A stretch of 64,000 nucleotides of DNA from Burkholderiales bacterium RIFCSPLOWO2_02_FULL_57_36. Its GTDB lineage: Bacteria > Pseudomonadota > Gammaproteobacteria > Burkholderiales > Burkholderiaceae_D. The translations under genes and the position numbers were made by a program. The stretch is from NCBI GenBank assembly GCA_001770855.1, contig MESE01000057.1, positions 62,001 to 126,000 of the forward strand, in the 5' to 3' direction. The notes beneath the pieces are model-generated. The model made no database searches and was not told the DNA's origin. It saw nothing but the letters and a program-made list of their open reading frames with translations. Of the stretch, positions 10,382 to 19,452 are shown piece after piece (position 1 is the stretch's first letter; every line of letters begins with the position of its first letter).

Positions 10382-11536
10382 CTAGCCAAAGTTTAGCGAC
10401 GGCGTATGTGTCATCCATAGCCGAGACGACAACTGCATTACGTCATTTAGCGAGCCCCTCTGTTTGAATGCATTTCGCAACCGCCATGCGTCATTTAATT
10501 TTTCATAGGCAATTTGCCGTAAACGCCTGAGAAACAGTAGATCGACTTCATTTGCCGCATACCGTTTCAAGTTATTCAGACAATCGATTACATTGGAAAA
10601 AATCGATTGTTTGGATGGCGGCGCCACGCGGTCTTCTCCTGGAATCGTAATTTCGCCATTCAGGCCGTGGCGGCTTGCCTCAAATCGATTGACTTGATAA
10701 AGAGAATAAAAATCGTCATTGATGACAAATGGCCGCTCAGCCAACAACCAGCGTGCCATCAACTGTGCATAGCAAGCAAGGAGTGCGGCATGATCGAGCG
10801 TCAACGGTGTATCGCAGACGCGAATCTCCACCGTGCCCCATTCCGGTTTTGGCCGGACATCCCAATAAAAATCCTTCATGCTGCGAATGATGCCGATTTG
10901 TCGCAATTCGTGATAACACGATTCAAAATCGCGCCAGCGCGTAACCAGCGGGACGGTTCCCGCCAGCGGGAATGTATGTACGACATTGCTGCGCGATGAA
11001 TCGAATGAGGTATCCATGCCCTTGTAAAACGGAGACGCTGCCGACAATGCAATGAAATGCGGCACGAAGCGGGCAAACCCATGCGTCAGGTAAAGCGCAT
11101 CATCGCCATTGGCGACGCCCACATGAATATGCTGGCCGAACACGGTGCAGGTCCTGGCAAGGTAACCGTACTTTTCATGCACGTCCTGAAAATACAGGTG
11201 CGGTGTATGGCGCTGATCGCTCAAACACTGGAACGAATGCGCGCCGCCGCCGGCAACATCGATATTCGTGCGCTGCACGCTCTTTATCAATACGTTGCGA
11301 AGCTCTTTCAGCTCGTCCATTAAAAAATCCGCACGAGCATGAATGCCGGACTTCATTTCAACCATGCCCAATGCAATTTCAGGCTTGATTTGGGTTTGAC
11401 AATTGTGCGATGCGATCCGCGCCGGTAACTCATGGGCGTCCGTCGCTAGTGTGTAGGTCTCACGCTTCAGCAACTGCAATTCAAGCTTGATGCCTAGACT
11501 GAAAGGCATTGAAGAAGCGAATGGCAAGGTGTTCAT
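10382..11536 (-). CDS. YbdK-like carboxylate-amine ligase paralogue, probably catalytically altered
   Basis: 384 residues of the GCS2 glutamate-cysteine ligase-like family. Conserved parts are FGQHIHVGVANGDDALYL, SAASPFYKGMDTSFDSSR and GTVEIRVCDTPLTLDHA. Two acidic positions conserved in E. coli YbdK and in the second copy at 38900-40012 are lost: G-I/V-E-L-E is G-I-K-L-E here, and I-T-E-S-M is I-A-L-G-M. The first is expected to bind metal or ATP. The protein may be inactive, regulatory or of changed specificity. Start at 11536 has CAGGAGAC upstream. It lies downstream of ybiB across a 730-base gap. Confidence 0.85.
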   Translation of the reverse strand: MNTLPFASSMPFSLGIKLELQLLKRETYTLATDAHELPARIASHNCQTQIKPEIALGMVEMKSGIHARADFLMDELKELRNVLIKSVQRTNIDVAGGGAHSFQCLSDQRHTPHLYFQDVHEKYGYLARTCTVFGQHIHVGVANGDDALYLTHGFARFVPHFIALSAASPFYKGMDTSFDSSRSNVVHTFPLAGTVPLVTRWRDFESCYHELRQIGIIRSMKDFYWDVRPKPEWGTVEIRVCDTPLTLDHAALLACYAQLMARWLLAERPFVINDDFYSLYQVNRFEASRHGLNGEITIPGEDRVAPPSKQSIFSNVIDCLNNLKRYAANEVDLLFLRRLRQIAYEKLNDAWRLRNAFKQRGSLNDVMQLSSRLWMTHTPSLNFG

Positions 11537-12264
11537 GATTGTCTCCTGTATTTTTCGTCATTCGCACTCGGCTTTGGTCGAATTGCAATGACAAGAACCA
11601 CGTCACCGTAATTCGACTCCGGCACGGAGCAACGCATTCGTGATGTTGTAAATGTAAAGCGAGTACTTGCGCACAAGCCGGCAGATCAATAATTTCTGAA
11701 CATGTTCATGGGTCAAGGGCGAACAATCGTGTCTGCCGATTCAGGGAAAGGTTTTCAATAAACTTCCTGATCTCAAAAGCGCAACACATAGCAATCGACT
11801 TGGCTGCGAACGCAGACTCTTTTGATTTGTTCGGATATAAGCAGCAGCAAATTTTGATGACATGTAATCACTTCGACAAAGGTTCAAATACGGAAGAGGG
11901 AAAGCATCGCAGCGAAATTAACAAGCAATAGAAAAGCCGGCGCCGCGCCAATCGTGATTCTTTGTCATCAACAAGAAATTAAAGTTCCGGGCAACTTTAT
12001 AAAGAAATAACTATGCCGGATAAGTGAAGCTGTGGTAACAGCTATCACACGTGTCGACACGTCCCCGCCCGGCACGCACCGGCGCCGTCAACAAATGAAC
12101 TTGTATCTGCGGCGGCGATGGATTGCGAATGCGTCAAACCTGACCGCATCACTGATGTTGTTGATCTTTAGGTGCGCCGCAACATGAAAATATATGAGGG
12201 CATTTTGACGGCTGGATTCGGGACCGGTAAGGTCAAATGACGCTATCTATTGTCGCGCCTGGCG
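11537..12264. other. Long non-coding stretch with two dyads
   Basis: No credible gene in about 730 bases. It contains a perfect 14-bp palindrome ACGTGTCGACACGT at 12049-12062, and 6 bases upstream of it a small hairpin AGCTGT-GGTA-ACAGCT at 12028-12043. It is more AT-rich near ybdK-1 than the flanking genes. It may hold the promoter of the ybdK-1/flavoprotein pair. Confidence 0.45.
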
Positions 12265-13236
12265 CTACTGCTGTTTTTGTAATTTGTTGGATACAAGCAG
12301 GCAGTGTTTTACCTGTTCCGCGATTGATGCCGGTACAAGCTGCTCGTCCTGCAAGGCTTTCTTGATCCAGTCGGCGGTCGTTATTGCATCGCTTTGCAAT
12401 GGCAAGAATGGTATTTCATCCGACGGGGCCTGCTTTTGCACGAGCGTCGTACGCTCATTGTGATGAAACCATTCAATTTGCTGCGCGCGCTTGGCATTTG
12501 CAACGGTTTCCCCCTCCGTCCCGCGCATCAGGAATACATCGCCGCGCTCCGGCGGCGCCGCAGTCGTGAAATAGGTTGTGAGCATTTCCAGGTACTCGGG
12601 ATGCGTGTAGGAGGTCAGCCGCAATGCGGGCTGCGCGAACGGCTGGATGATTTTGACCAGTGTATGCGTCGAATTTCGCACACCGAGTATGCGCCGCATC
12701 GCCAGCAAGCGTGCCATGCGCGGCGCCAACGCCTCGATTGGCATGAAAGCCGGATTGCGCTGCACAAAATTCATCTCGGCTTGCGCAATGGTTTGCGAAA
12801 ACGACAATCCCAGTTGCTGCAATATCTCCGCGGTGGTTGTTCTTCCCGGATCGCCCGTGACACCGTGAATCAATACCGGTACACCCTGGCGCGCAAGCAG
12901 CAAAGCCAGCAACGGTGTCAGATTCGGCATCTGGCGCGAACCGTTATAACTTGGAATCACCACTGGCGCATACGCGCCGGTTGGCACGGATAATTTTTCG
13001 AACGAGGCTTCCGCTGCATCAAGAAAGCCGGCGATTTCCTCGACCGACTCGCCCTTGATGCGCATCGCCAGCATGACGCCACCCATTTCAAGATCGGAAA
13101 CGCGTCCCTCCAGCATGGCCGCATACAGTTGATAGGCGTCATCGCGCAGCATGCTTCGCGCGCCTTTTTTTCCGCGCCCGATTTCCTTGATGAAGCGGGT
13201 TGCGGAAAACGGCGTGTTGGGGGATGAATTATTCAT
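12265..13236 (-). CDS. ybiB: YbiB family DNA-binding protein (TrpD2-like)
   Basis: 323 residues with the fold of anthranilate phosphoribosyltransferase (nucleoside phosphorylase type III): FIKEIGRGKKGARSMLRDDAY, AMRIKGESVEEIAGFLDA, then the glycine-rich VLIHGVTGDPGRTTTAEIL. E. coli YbiB is known to bind nucleic acid rather than to act in tryptophan synthesis. The start at 13236 drops a non-conserved 27-residue extension. The gene lies 130 bases downstream of nasA on the same strand; association of ybiB with nitrate/nitrite reductase genes is common in Burkholderiales, but its role there is unknown. Confidence 0.86.
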   Translation of the reverse strand: MNNSSPNTPFSATRFIKEIGRGKKGARSMLRDDAYQLYAAMLEGRVSDLEMGGVMLAMRIKGESVEEIAGFLDAAEASFEKLSVPTGAYAPVVIPSYNGSRQMPNLTPLLALLLARQGVPVLIHGVTGDPGRTTTAEILQQLGLSFSQTIAQAEMNFVQRNPAFMPIEALAPRMARLLAMRRILGVRNSTHTLVKIIQPFAQPALRLTSYTHPEYLEMLTTYFTTAAPPERGDVFLMRGTEGETVANAKRAQQIEWFHHNERTTLVQKQAPSDEIPFLPLQSDAITTADWIKKALQDEQLVPASIAEQVKHCLLVSNKLQKQQ

Positions 13237-13366
13237 GCATGAAGAGTACACCGAACCCGGAAGTTCAGGTGAACACGCAGCGTTGGCGACTTGCATATCG
13301 AGCTGCCGGCAATCCAAGCCGTGCTTGCCACTGCAGCTCGGGCAGGCAACCGCAACCGGATGCGGT

Positions 13367-16207
13367 TCACGCAGCGCGCGCTAATATGATTTGCTTCAAT
13401 TCCGGCATGCAAGAACCGCAATTGGTTCCGCATTTCAGCTTTGCCTGAAGCGCAGCCAACATTGCATCGGGTGATCCCTCATCGATCAGTCCCCGCGCCG
13501 CCAGCAGTTGCGCAATTTCCGCCTCCGCCACGTTGAAGCAGTTGCAGACAATGCGCCCGCGGGCCTTGAAGCCCTGTGGCGCCTGGGTTGATGGCGTCAG
13601 CAACAACCGTCCCAATTTGGCGATCGATTGCTCATTTTGCAAATATTCCTTCAACCAATGCTCCGCCGAACTATCGCCGGCCAGCGATACCGCCTCCAGC
13701 TTTTCATCCCGGATCAGGATATGGCGTGAGTTACCGCGTTTCTTGTCGTCGTAACGCAATACATTCGGCCCATCAATGCCGAATCTTCGTTCGATTTCAG
13801 TGATCAATGCCGGCGTCGCGGCATAATCGTCGCCGGCCCGAAACAATACGCCGACCTTGTCGCGCCCGAACAGCGTGCAGGATGCATAACTGAAACGCCG
13901 CATGTAGGGACGCAATGCCGCCTGTAGATTCAGTGCCTCCGATTGATCGATCCAGCCGAATATCACGAAGCGCCATGGCAATTCCGCCTTCAGAATCTTG
14001 ACCGCGGCATGTTTCAGTTCCGGCTGTTTCGAACTCGGGTCCAGCGCCGGGAGCGTCAATGCGTTGACGCCAAAAGTGCCGTCGGCTTCGTGGCCGCGCC
14101 CGGATACATATTCTTCGCCCCAATGCATGCCGACAAAAGCCTGCCCGGCACGCATGTCGTCGCCGGCCGACGCAGGCAAAATCTGCGAGCCGCGCCGGCT
14201 GGTGACGTGCACCAGGTCGCCGTTCTTCAAGAGCCGTCGGTCCATGTCGACTTGCGAAAGCACGATCGACGGCTCGGACGCATGCGCAAACAGTTGCGCA
14301 ACCGTTCCGGTGCGGCTCATGCCGTGCCACTGGTCGCGCAACCTTCCGGTCGTCAGGCGAAACGGGTAGCGCGCATCAACCGGTTCGGCCACCGGCTTGT
14401 ATATCGTATTAACGAATCGCGCGCGGCCGCTGGCGGTCGGAAAAATCCCGTCTTCGTAAAGACGCTTTTTCCCGGCGGCAGCGCCTTCCGGAAACGGCCA
14501 CTGCTGCGGCCCCTGCTCTTCCAGGATGTTGAACGACAGGCCGGTGATATCGAGATCGCGGCCGCGGGTCGATTCGCGGTGTTCGTTCCAGATTTCTTCG
14601 GTACTTGCATAGGGAAATATGGTGTCCGTCTTACCCAGCATCCGCTCCAGCCTGCGCGCAAAGTCGATGACGATTTCCCAATCATGCAGCGTCTCGGCAG
14701 GTTTGGGCAGTACCGGCTTGAGACGGGTGATGCGCCGCTCGGAATTGGTGACCGTGCCTTCCTTTTCGCTCCAGGTCGTCGCCGGCAAAAGCACGTCGGC
14801 GTAATCGACGGTGGCGGTGGTTTTGTAGGCTTCCTGCACAATCACCAGCTCGGCATTTTTTAGCGCTTCACGCACCAGCTTTTGATCCGGCAGCGACTGC
14901 GCCGGATTGGTGCAGGCAATCCAGATGATCTTGATTTCGCCGGACCGAACCGCGTCGAACATTTCGACCGCTGTCTTTCCGGGTTGCGACGGCACGTCGT
15001 CCACACCCCACAGCTTGGCGATTTCCGCACGATGCGCGTCGTTGGCCATGTCGCGATGGCCCGACATCAGGTTGGCCATCCCGCCGACTTCGCGCCCGCC
15101 CATCGCATTGGGCTGGCCTGTCAATGAAAATGGTCCGGCGCCCGGCTTGCCGATCTGGTGCGTCGCCAGGTGCAGATTGATGAGAGCGGCATTCTTTGCC
15201 GTACCCGAGGACGACTGATTCAATCCCTGGCAGTATAGCGACAGCGACGCTTTCGATTCGCCGAACCAGCGAGCAGCCTTGATCAGGTCTGCCTCATCGA
15301 TGCCGCAGGTCTCGGCCACGAACTTCGGCGTGTAGTCGCGCACTGTTTGCTTCAACGCGGCAAAGCCTTCGGTATGCGCTTCGATGTAGCCGGTATCGAC
15401 CAGATCCTCCCACAGGCAGATATGCAGCATGCCGTTGAACAACGCAACGTCGGTTCCGGGAAGAATCGGCAGGAACAGGTCCGCGTCGCGCGCGGTATCG
15501 GTTCGCCGCGGATCGGCGACGATGACTTTCAGGCTCGGGTTTTTCTTGCGTGCATCTTCAATGCGCCGATACAGGATCGGGTGGGCATAAGCGGTGTTCG
15601 ATCCGGCGATAAAAATCACTTCCGCGTGATCGATGTCTTCATAGCAGGCCGGTGGCGCATCCGCGCCCAGCGTCTGCTTGTAGCCTGCGACCGCGCTCGA
15701 CATGCACAGCCGGGAATTGGTGTCGATGTTGTTGGTGCCGATCAAACCCTTGGCGAGCTTGTTGAAGACGTAATAGTCCTCGGTCAGCAATTGACCGGAG
15801 ATGTAAAAACCGACACTGTCTGGTCCGTGTTCACGAATGGTATCGGCGAATTTTTTCGCGATGAATTCCTGCGCCTGGTTCCATGACGCACGCACGCGTT
15901 TACTGGTACGCGACGTGCGGAGTTCCGGGAAAAGCGCTCGCACCTGAGTCTGCAATGTCGGCTCGGCGGACAAATGCAAGGTGCTGCCCTTGGTGCACAA
16001 CCGTCCAAGATTCGCAGGATGATCAGGGTCGCCGCGAACACCGATGATTTTTTCCCCGTCGCTTTGCACGAGTACACCGCAACCGACGCCGCAGTAACAG
16101 CAGGTCGTCTTGGTTTCGATTAATTTTTGCGTGTTCCGCGCAAGTCCGGTTTGCCCCTCTCCGTTAGAGGAAAAAACTGGAGTGCAGGAAGAGTCGGCTA
16201 CATTCAA
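13367..16207 (-). CDS. nasA: Assimilatory nitrate reductase catalytic subunit NasA
   Basis: About 946 residues. A [4Fe-4S] motif near the N-terminus (C36-x2-C39-x3-C43, fourth Cys near 71) leads into a molybdopterin oxidoreductase with SRLCMSSAVAGY and GQPNAMGGREVGGMANLM. A C-terminal BFD-like [2Fe-2S] domain follows (IVCNCFNVAEAEI and CGTNCGSCMPELK). It reduces nitrate to nitrite in the cytoplasm. The start is uncertain: the open frame begins with TTG at 16207, no ATG is in frame before the first cluster, and the nearby ATG is followed at once by a stop. It is downstream of nirB-nirD on the same strand. Confidence 0.95.
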   Translation of the reverse strand: MNVADSSCTPVFSSNGEGQTGLARNTQKLIETKTTCCYCGVGCGVLVQSDGEKIIGVRGDPDHPANLGRLCTKGSTLHLSAEPTLQTQVRALFPELRTSRTSKRVRASWNQAQEFIAKKFADTIREHGPDSVGFYISGQLLTEDYYVFNKLAKGLIGTNNIDTNSRLCMSSAVAGYKQTLGADAPPACYEDIDHAEVIFIAGSNTAYAHPILYRRIEDARKKNPSLKVIVADPRRTDTARDADLFLPILPGTDVALFNGMLHICLWEDLVDTGYIEAHTEGFAALKQTVRDYTPKFVAETCGIDEADLIKAARWFGESKASLSLYCQGLNQSSSGTAKNAALINLHLATHQIGKPGAGPFSLTGQPNAMGGREVGGMANLMSGHRDMANDAHRAEIAKLWGVDDVPSQPGKTAVEMFDAVRSGEIKIIWIACTNPAQSLPDQKLVREALKNAELVIVQEAYKTTATVDYADVLLPATTWSEKEGTVTNSERRITRLKPVLPKPAETLHDWEIVIDFARRLERMLGKTDTIFPYASTEEIWNEHRESTRGRDLDITGLSFNILEEQGPQQWPFPEGAAAGKKRLYEDGIFPTASGRARFVNTIYKPVAEPVDARYPFRLTTGRLRDQWHGMSRTGTVAQLFAHASEPSIVLSQVDMDRRLLKNGDLVHVTSRRGSQILPASAGDDMRAGQAFVGMHWGEEYVSGRGHEADGTFGVNALTLPALDPSSKQPELKHAAVKILKAELPWRFVIFGWIDQSEALNLQAALRPYMRRFSYASCTLFGRDKVGVLFRAGDDYAATPALITEIERRFGIDGPNVLRYDDKKRGNSRHILIRDEKLEAVSLAGDSSAEHWLKEYLQNEQSIAKLGRLLLTPSTQAPQGFKARGRIVCNCFNVAEAEIAQLLAARGLIDEGSPDAMLAALQAKLKCGTNCGSCMPELKQIILARAA

Positions 16208-16250
16208 TTGGACGTTCTATTCAGAATTTGGTTGATAAGTGGCGGAACTC

Positions 16251-16279
16251 CCTAACCCTCTTCCGCAAGCGGGAGAAGG
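16251..16279. repeat. Short GC-rich dispersed repeat
   Basis: CCCTAACCCTCTTCCGCAAG followed by the partly complementary CGGGAGAAGG forms a small hairpin between nasA and nirD. It is a diverged relative of the CCCTCTCCC/GGGAGAGGG repeat at 22528-22564. Such elements are common intergenic repeats in proteobacteria. Confidence 0.55.
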
Positions 16280-16285
16280 AATGAA

Positions 16286-16639
16286 TCATGCAGCCTTGAT
16301 TTCATCGGCTATTGCATTCAGTTCCGCCAAATCCAGATAAACCTGCCCCTCCTCGATTTTCAAATTGAATTTTTGCGCACATCCTTCATCCGGTGCATCG
16401 GCGCAGCCGGATTGCAAATCAATATTCCAGTTATGCAGCGGGCAAGCGACGCGTTCGCCGAACACGATACCTTGCGACAAAGGTCCGCCCTTGTGCGGAC
16501 AACGGTCCAGCAGCGCAAAAACCTTGTCTTCGCTGTTTCTGAAAATCGCTATATTCGGCTGCACTTCGCGATGGACGACCCGAGCGCCCAACACAGGGAT
16601 ATCCGCGACATTGCAGATGACTTTCCATTGGATCGACAT
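16286..16639 (-). CDS. nirD: Nitrite reductase (NAD(P)H) small subunit NirD
   Basis: 117-residue Rieske-like protein that partners NirB in cytoplasmic nitrite reduction to ammonium. The cluster motifs CPHKGG (CxH) and CPLHNW (CxxH) are both intact, whereas many NirD proteins have lost them, so this one may bind a [2Fe-2S] cluster. Start at 16639 (MSIQWKVICN) with AGGAGATGAG directly upstream; an upstream in-frame ATG adds 15 residues without a ribosome site. It lies 92 bases after nirB in the predicted nirB-nirD-nasA operon. Confidence 0.95.
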   Translation of the reverse strand: MSIQWKVICNVADIPVLGARVVHREVQPNIAIFRNSEDKVFALLDRCPHKGGPLSQGIVFGERVACPLHNWNIDLQSGCADAPDEGCAQKFNLKIEEGQVYLDLAELNAIADEIKAA

Positions 16640-16731
16640 CTCATCTCCTTCAGTAATCAAGATTCCATTCATCGCCGCAAGCACGCCGGCACATGCCGAT
16701 AAGTGACGGCTGTGCCAGCGGTGCTATTGGC

Positions 16732-19170
16732 TCAAGCCGTGATCGGCGTGAACTGGCGCGTATCGACCGATGCCTTTTCAGGCTCATGCCATGGATCGGG
16801 CACACCGTCGAGCGAGAACAGCAGGCGCTCATACAATGCTTTGCGGTTTTCGGCGTCTTCCACCACGTGCTTCTTCGCATGATCGAGCCCTACCCGCGCA
16901 ATGTAATGCACAGTCCGCTCCAGGTACCAGCCCTCTTCGCGATACAGCTGCAGGAACGCGCCGGCATACTCCAGCACTTCTTCGTGCGTTTTCAATTTGA
17001 CGAAGAATTGCGCGACTTCCGTTTTGATGCCGCCGTTGCCGCCGACATAAATTTCCCATCCGGAATCGACGCCGATCACGCCGACGTCCTTGATGCCGGA
17101 TTCGGCGCAGTTGCGCGGGCAACCGGATACCGCAAGCTTGACCTTGTGCGGCGCATACATGCGGCTCAGTGCACGCTCGAGCTGCTGGCCCATCAGGGTT
17201 GAGTCTTGCGTGCCGAAACGGCACCATTCGGAGCCGACGCAGGTTTTCACGGTGCGCAAGCCCTTGGCATAGGCGAGTCCGGACGGCATGCCCAGATCTT
17301 TCCACACCGCCTGCAGATCCTCTTTTTTTACGCCCAGCAAGTCGATGCGCTGGCCGCCGGTGACCTTGACCGTCGGAATCTTGAACTTGTCGACTACGTC
17401 GGCGATGCGGCGCAGTTCCGACGAACTGGTTTCACCGCCCCACATGCGCGGAATGACCGAGAAAGTGCCGTCCTTCTGGATATTGGCATGCGCACGTTCG
17501 TTGATGAAGCGCGATTGCGGATCGTCCTTCGCTTCGTGCGGCCAGGTCGAGATCAGGTAATAGTTGATCGCCGGGCGGCAGGTGGCGCAGCCGTTCGGCG
17601 TGCGCCATTCCATGAACTGCATTGTGCCGGCGACGCTCAGCAGTTTGTTGGCCTTGATCGCATCGCGCACTTCCTGATGCGTGCGGTCGGTGCAACTGCA
17701 TAAGGGCTTGGCCTTGCTGGCGCTGGAAAAATCTCCTCCGGCGGTAAACATGATGATCTGCTCGACCAGACCGGTGCACGAACCGCAGGATGCCGATGCC
17801 TTGGTGTGCTTGCGCACATCTTCCAGCGTAAACAAACCTTTTTCCTTGATCGCCTTGACGATGGTGCCTTTGCATACGCCGTTGCAGCCGCATACTTCGG
17901 CCGTGTCCGGCATGGCGGCGGCCATCGTGAATCCTTCATGGCCGGTGTCGCCCGGACGTCCGGTGTTGGATTCGCCGAACATCAGCGCATCGCGGATTTC
18001 GCCGACGTCCTTGCCTTCCCGCAACAGCTTGAAATACCAGCTGCCATCGACGGTATCTCCGTACAGGCAGGCGCCGATCAACTTGTCGTCTTTCAGCACG
18101 AGCTTCTTGTAGACGCCGCCTATCGGATCGGACAGGACGATTTCTTCGGTGCCTTCGCCACCCATGAATTCGCCGGCGGAAAACAAATCGATGCCGGTAA
18201 CCTTGAGCTTGGTCGACGTCACGGAACCCTGGTAGCGGCCGATCCCGAAGTTGGCCAGGTGATTCGCGCAGACTCGGGCCATTTCGAACAATGGCGCAAC
18301 CAGGCCGTATGCGGTGCCGCGATGGTTGACGCACTCGCCCACTGCATAGATGCGCGGATCGTAGGTCTGCATCGTGTCATTGACGACGATGCCGCGATTG
18401 CAGTAAATGCCGGCCGCTTCCGCCAGCGTGGTGTTGGGGCGTATGCCGACCGCCATCACGACCAACTGCGCGGGAATCTCGAGGCCATCGGCAAAGCGGA
18501 TCGCGCTCACATGACCGCTCTCGTCGCCGACCAGTTCCTTGGTGTTTTTATCCAGCAGGAATTTCAAGCCGCGGTCCTCCAGCGATTTCTGCAGCATTTT
18601 GCCGGCGACCGGATCAAGCTGGCGCTCCATCAGCCAAGTCGGCAAGTGCACCACCGTTACATCCATGCCACGCAGCTTCAAGCCGTTGGCCGCTTCGAGT
18701 CCGAGCAATCCGCCGCCGATGACGACCGCATGCGTATGCGCCTGGGCAGCATCGATCATCGCATTGGTGTCGTGAATGTCGCGATAGGAAATGACGCCTT
18801 GCAGATCCTTGCCGGGCACCGGCAGCAAAAACGGATTGGAGCCGGTTGCCAGCAGCAGGCGGTCGTATTCCGCCGTCGTTCCATCCTCGGCGATCACGAC
18901 GCGCTTGACGCGGTCGATCTTGGATATTTTTTTACCAAGATGGAGCGTAATCTTGTTTTCCTGATACCAGTCGACATCGTTCAACATGATGTCCTGGATA
19001 GTTTGCTCGCCGGCCAGCACCGGCGACAACAGAATACGGTTGTAGTTCGCATAAGGCTCGGCGCCGAACACGGTAATGTCGTACACGTCGGGTGCGACCT
19101 TGAGAAGTTCTTCGAGCGTGCGCACGCCGGCCATTCCGTTGCCGACCATAACCAATTTCAGCTTCTTCAT
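16732..19170 (-). CDS. nirB: Nitrite reductase (NAD(P)H) large subunit NirB
   Basis: 812 residues, the usual size. An N-terminal FAD/NAD(P)H module starts VMVGNGMAG and includes AVVIGGGLLGLEAANGL and the FAD contact IYAVGECVNHRG. BFD-type cysteine motifs follow (EVCGCNGVCKGTIV with SCGSCTGLV, then LCSCTDRT with GCATCRPAIN). The C-terminal sirohaem/[4Fe-4S] domain has CVGSEWCRFG and SGCPRNCAESG. It carries out six-electron reduction of nitrite to ammonium. Start at 19170 has GGAAGGGGC upstream. No sirohaem synthase gene lies in this window. It is first in nirB-nirD-nasA and has its own sigma-54 type promoter, divergent from narK. Confidence 0.97.
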   Translation of the reverse strand: MKKLKLVMVGNGMAGVRTLEELLKVAPDVYDITVFGAEPYANYNRILLSPVLAGEQTIQDIMLNDVDWYQENKITLHLGKKISKIDRVKRVVIAEDGTTAEYDRLLLATGSNPFLLPVPGKDLQGVISYRDIHDTNAMIDAAQAHTHAVVIGGGLLGLEAANGLKLRGMDVTVVHLPTWLMERQLDPVAGKMLQKSLEDRGLKFLLDKNTKELVGDESGHVSAIRFADGLEIPAQLVVMAVGIRPNTTLAEAAGIYCNRGIVVNDTMQTYDPRIYAVGECVNHRGTAYGLVAPLFEMARVCANHLANFGIGRYQGSVTSTKLKVTGIDLFSAGEFMGGEGTEEIVLSDPIGGVYKKLVLKDDKLIGACLYGDTVDGSWYFKLLREGKDVGEIRDALMFGESNTGRPGDTGHEGFTMAAAMPDTAEVCGCNGVCKGTIVKAIKEKGLFTLEDVRKHTKASASCGSCTGLVEQIIMFTAGGDFSSASKAKPLCSCTDRTHQEVRDAIKANKLLSVAGTMQFMEWRTPNGCATCRPAINYYLISTWPHEAKDDPQSRFINERAHANIQKDGTFSVIPRMWGGETSSSELRRIADVVDKFKIPTVKVTGGQRIDLLGVKKEDLQAVWKDLGMPSGLAYAKGLRTVKTCVGSEWCRFGTQDSTLMGQQLERALSRMYAPHKVKLAVSGCPRNCAESGIKDVGVIGVDSGWEIYVGGNGGIKTEVAQFFVKLKTHEEVLEYAGAFLQLYREEGWYLERTVHYIARVGLDHAKKHVVEDAENRKALYERLLFSLDGVPDPWHEPEKASVDTRQFTPITA

Positions 19171-19235
19171 TAAAGCCCCTTCCAGTTTCCGCTTCGTCAT
19201 TGAAGCCGTTTGATAAATACCTGCAGGAACATATT

Positions 19236-19251
19236 AGCAAGAGTGATGCCA
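19236..19251 (-). promoter_or_regulatory. Sigma-54 -24/-12 promoter of nirB
   Basis: Minus-strand TGGCATCACTCTTGCT has GG and GC exactly 10 bases apart, matching TGGCAC-N5-TTGCW. The predicted transcript start is near 19225, about 55 bases before the nirB ATG. This short leader shows no terminator, so NasT-type antitermination is not expected here. Confidence 0.8.
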
Positions 19252-19288
19252 CGGCTTTTTACGAGGGATGAATAGGAAAAAAGGGTAT

Positions 19289-19336
19289 TGCGCACCTTAT
19301 TGGTGCGTTGCGCATGTGTTTATGGTGCAACGCACC
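19289..19336. promoter_or_regulatory. NtrC-like binding sites shared by nirB and narK
   Basis: TGCGCACCTTATTGGTGCGT at 19289-19308 contains GCACC-N5-GGTGC, the NtrC consensus dyad. Further GGTGCA and GCACC half sites lie at 19324-19336. The centre is about 75 bases from the predicted nirB start and about 125 from the narK start, suitable for an enhancer-binding protein acting on both sigma-54 promoters. Confidence 0.75.
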
Positions 19337-19396
19337 ACATCAGTTCTTATCAGCTCTTTAATGGATATCTTATGGGCCCCGACTGCACTAAACCGG

Positions 19397-19412
19397 TGGC
19401 ATAGCGCTTGCA
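19397..19412 (+). promoter_or_regulatory. Sigma-54 -24/-12 promoter of narK
   Basis: TGGCATAGCGCTTGCA has the 10-base GG to GC spacing of sigma-54 promoters. The predicted start is near 19423, giving a leader of about 30 bases with AAGGAAC before the ATG at 19453. A GCACT-N5-GGTGG sequence overlaps the -24 element. Confidence 0.8.
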
Positions 19413-19452
19413 TGGTGCATGGCGACTAGAAATATTCATCATAAGGAACATC

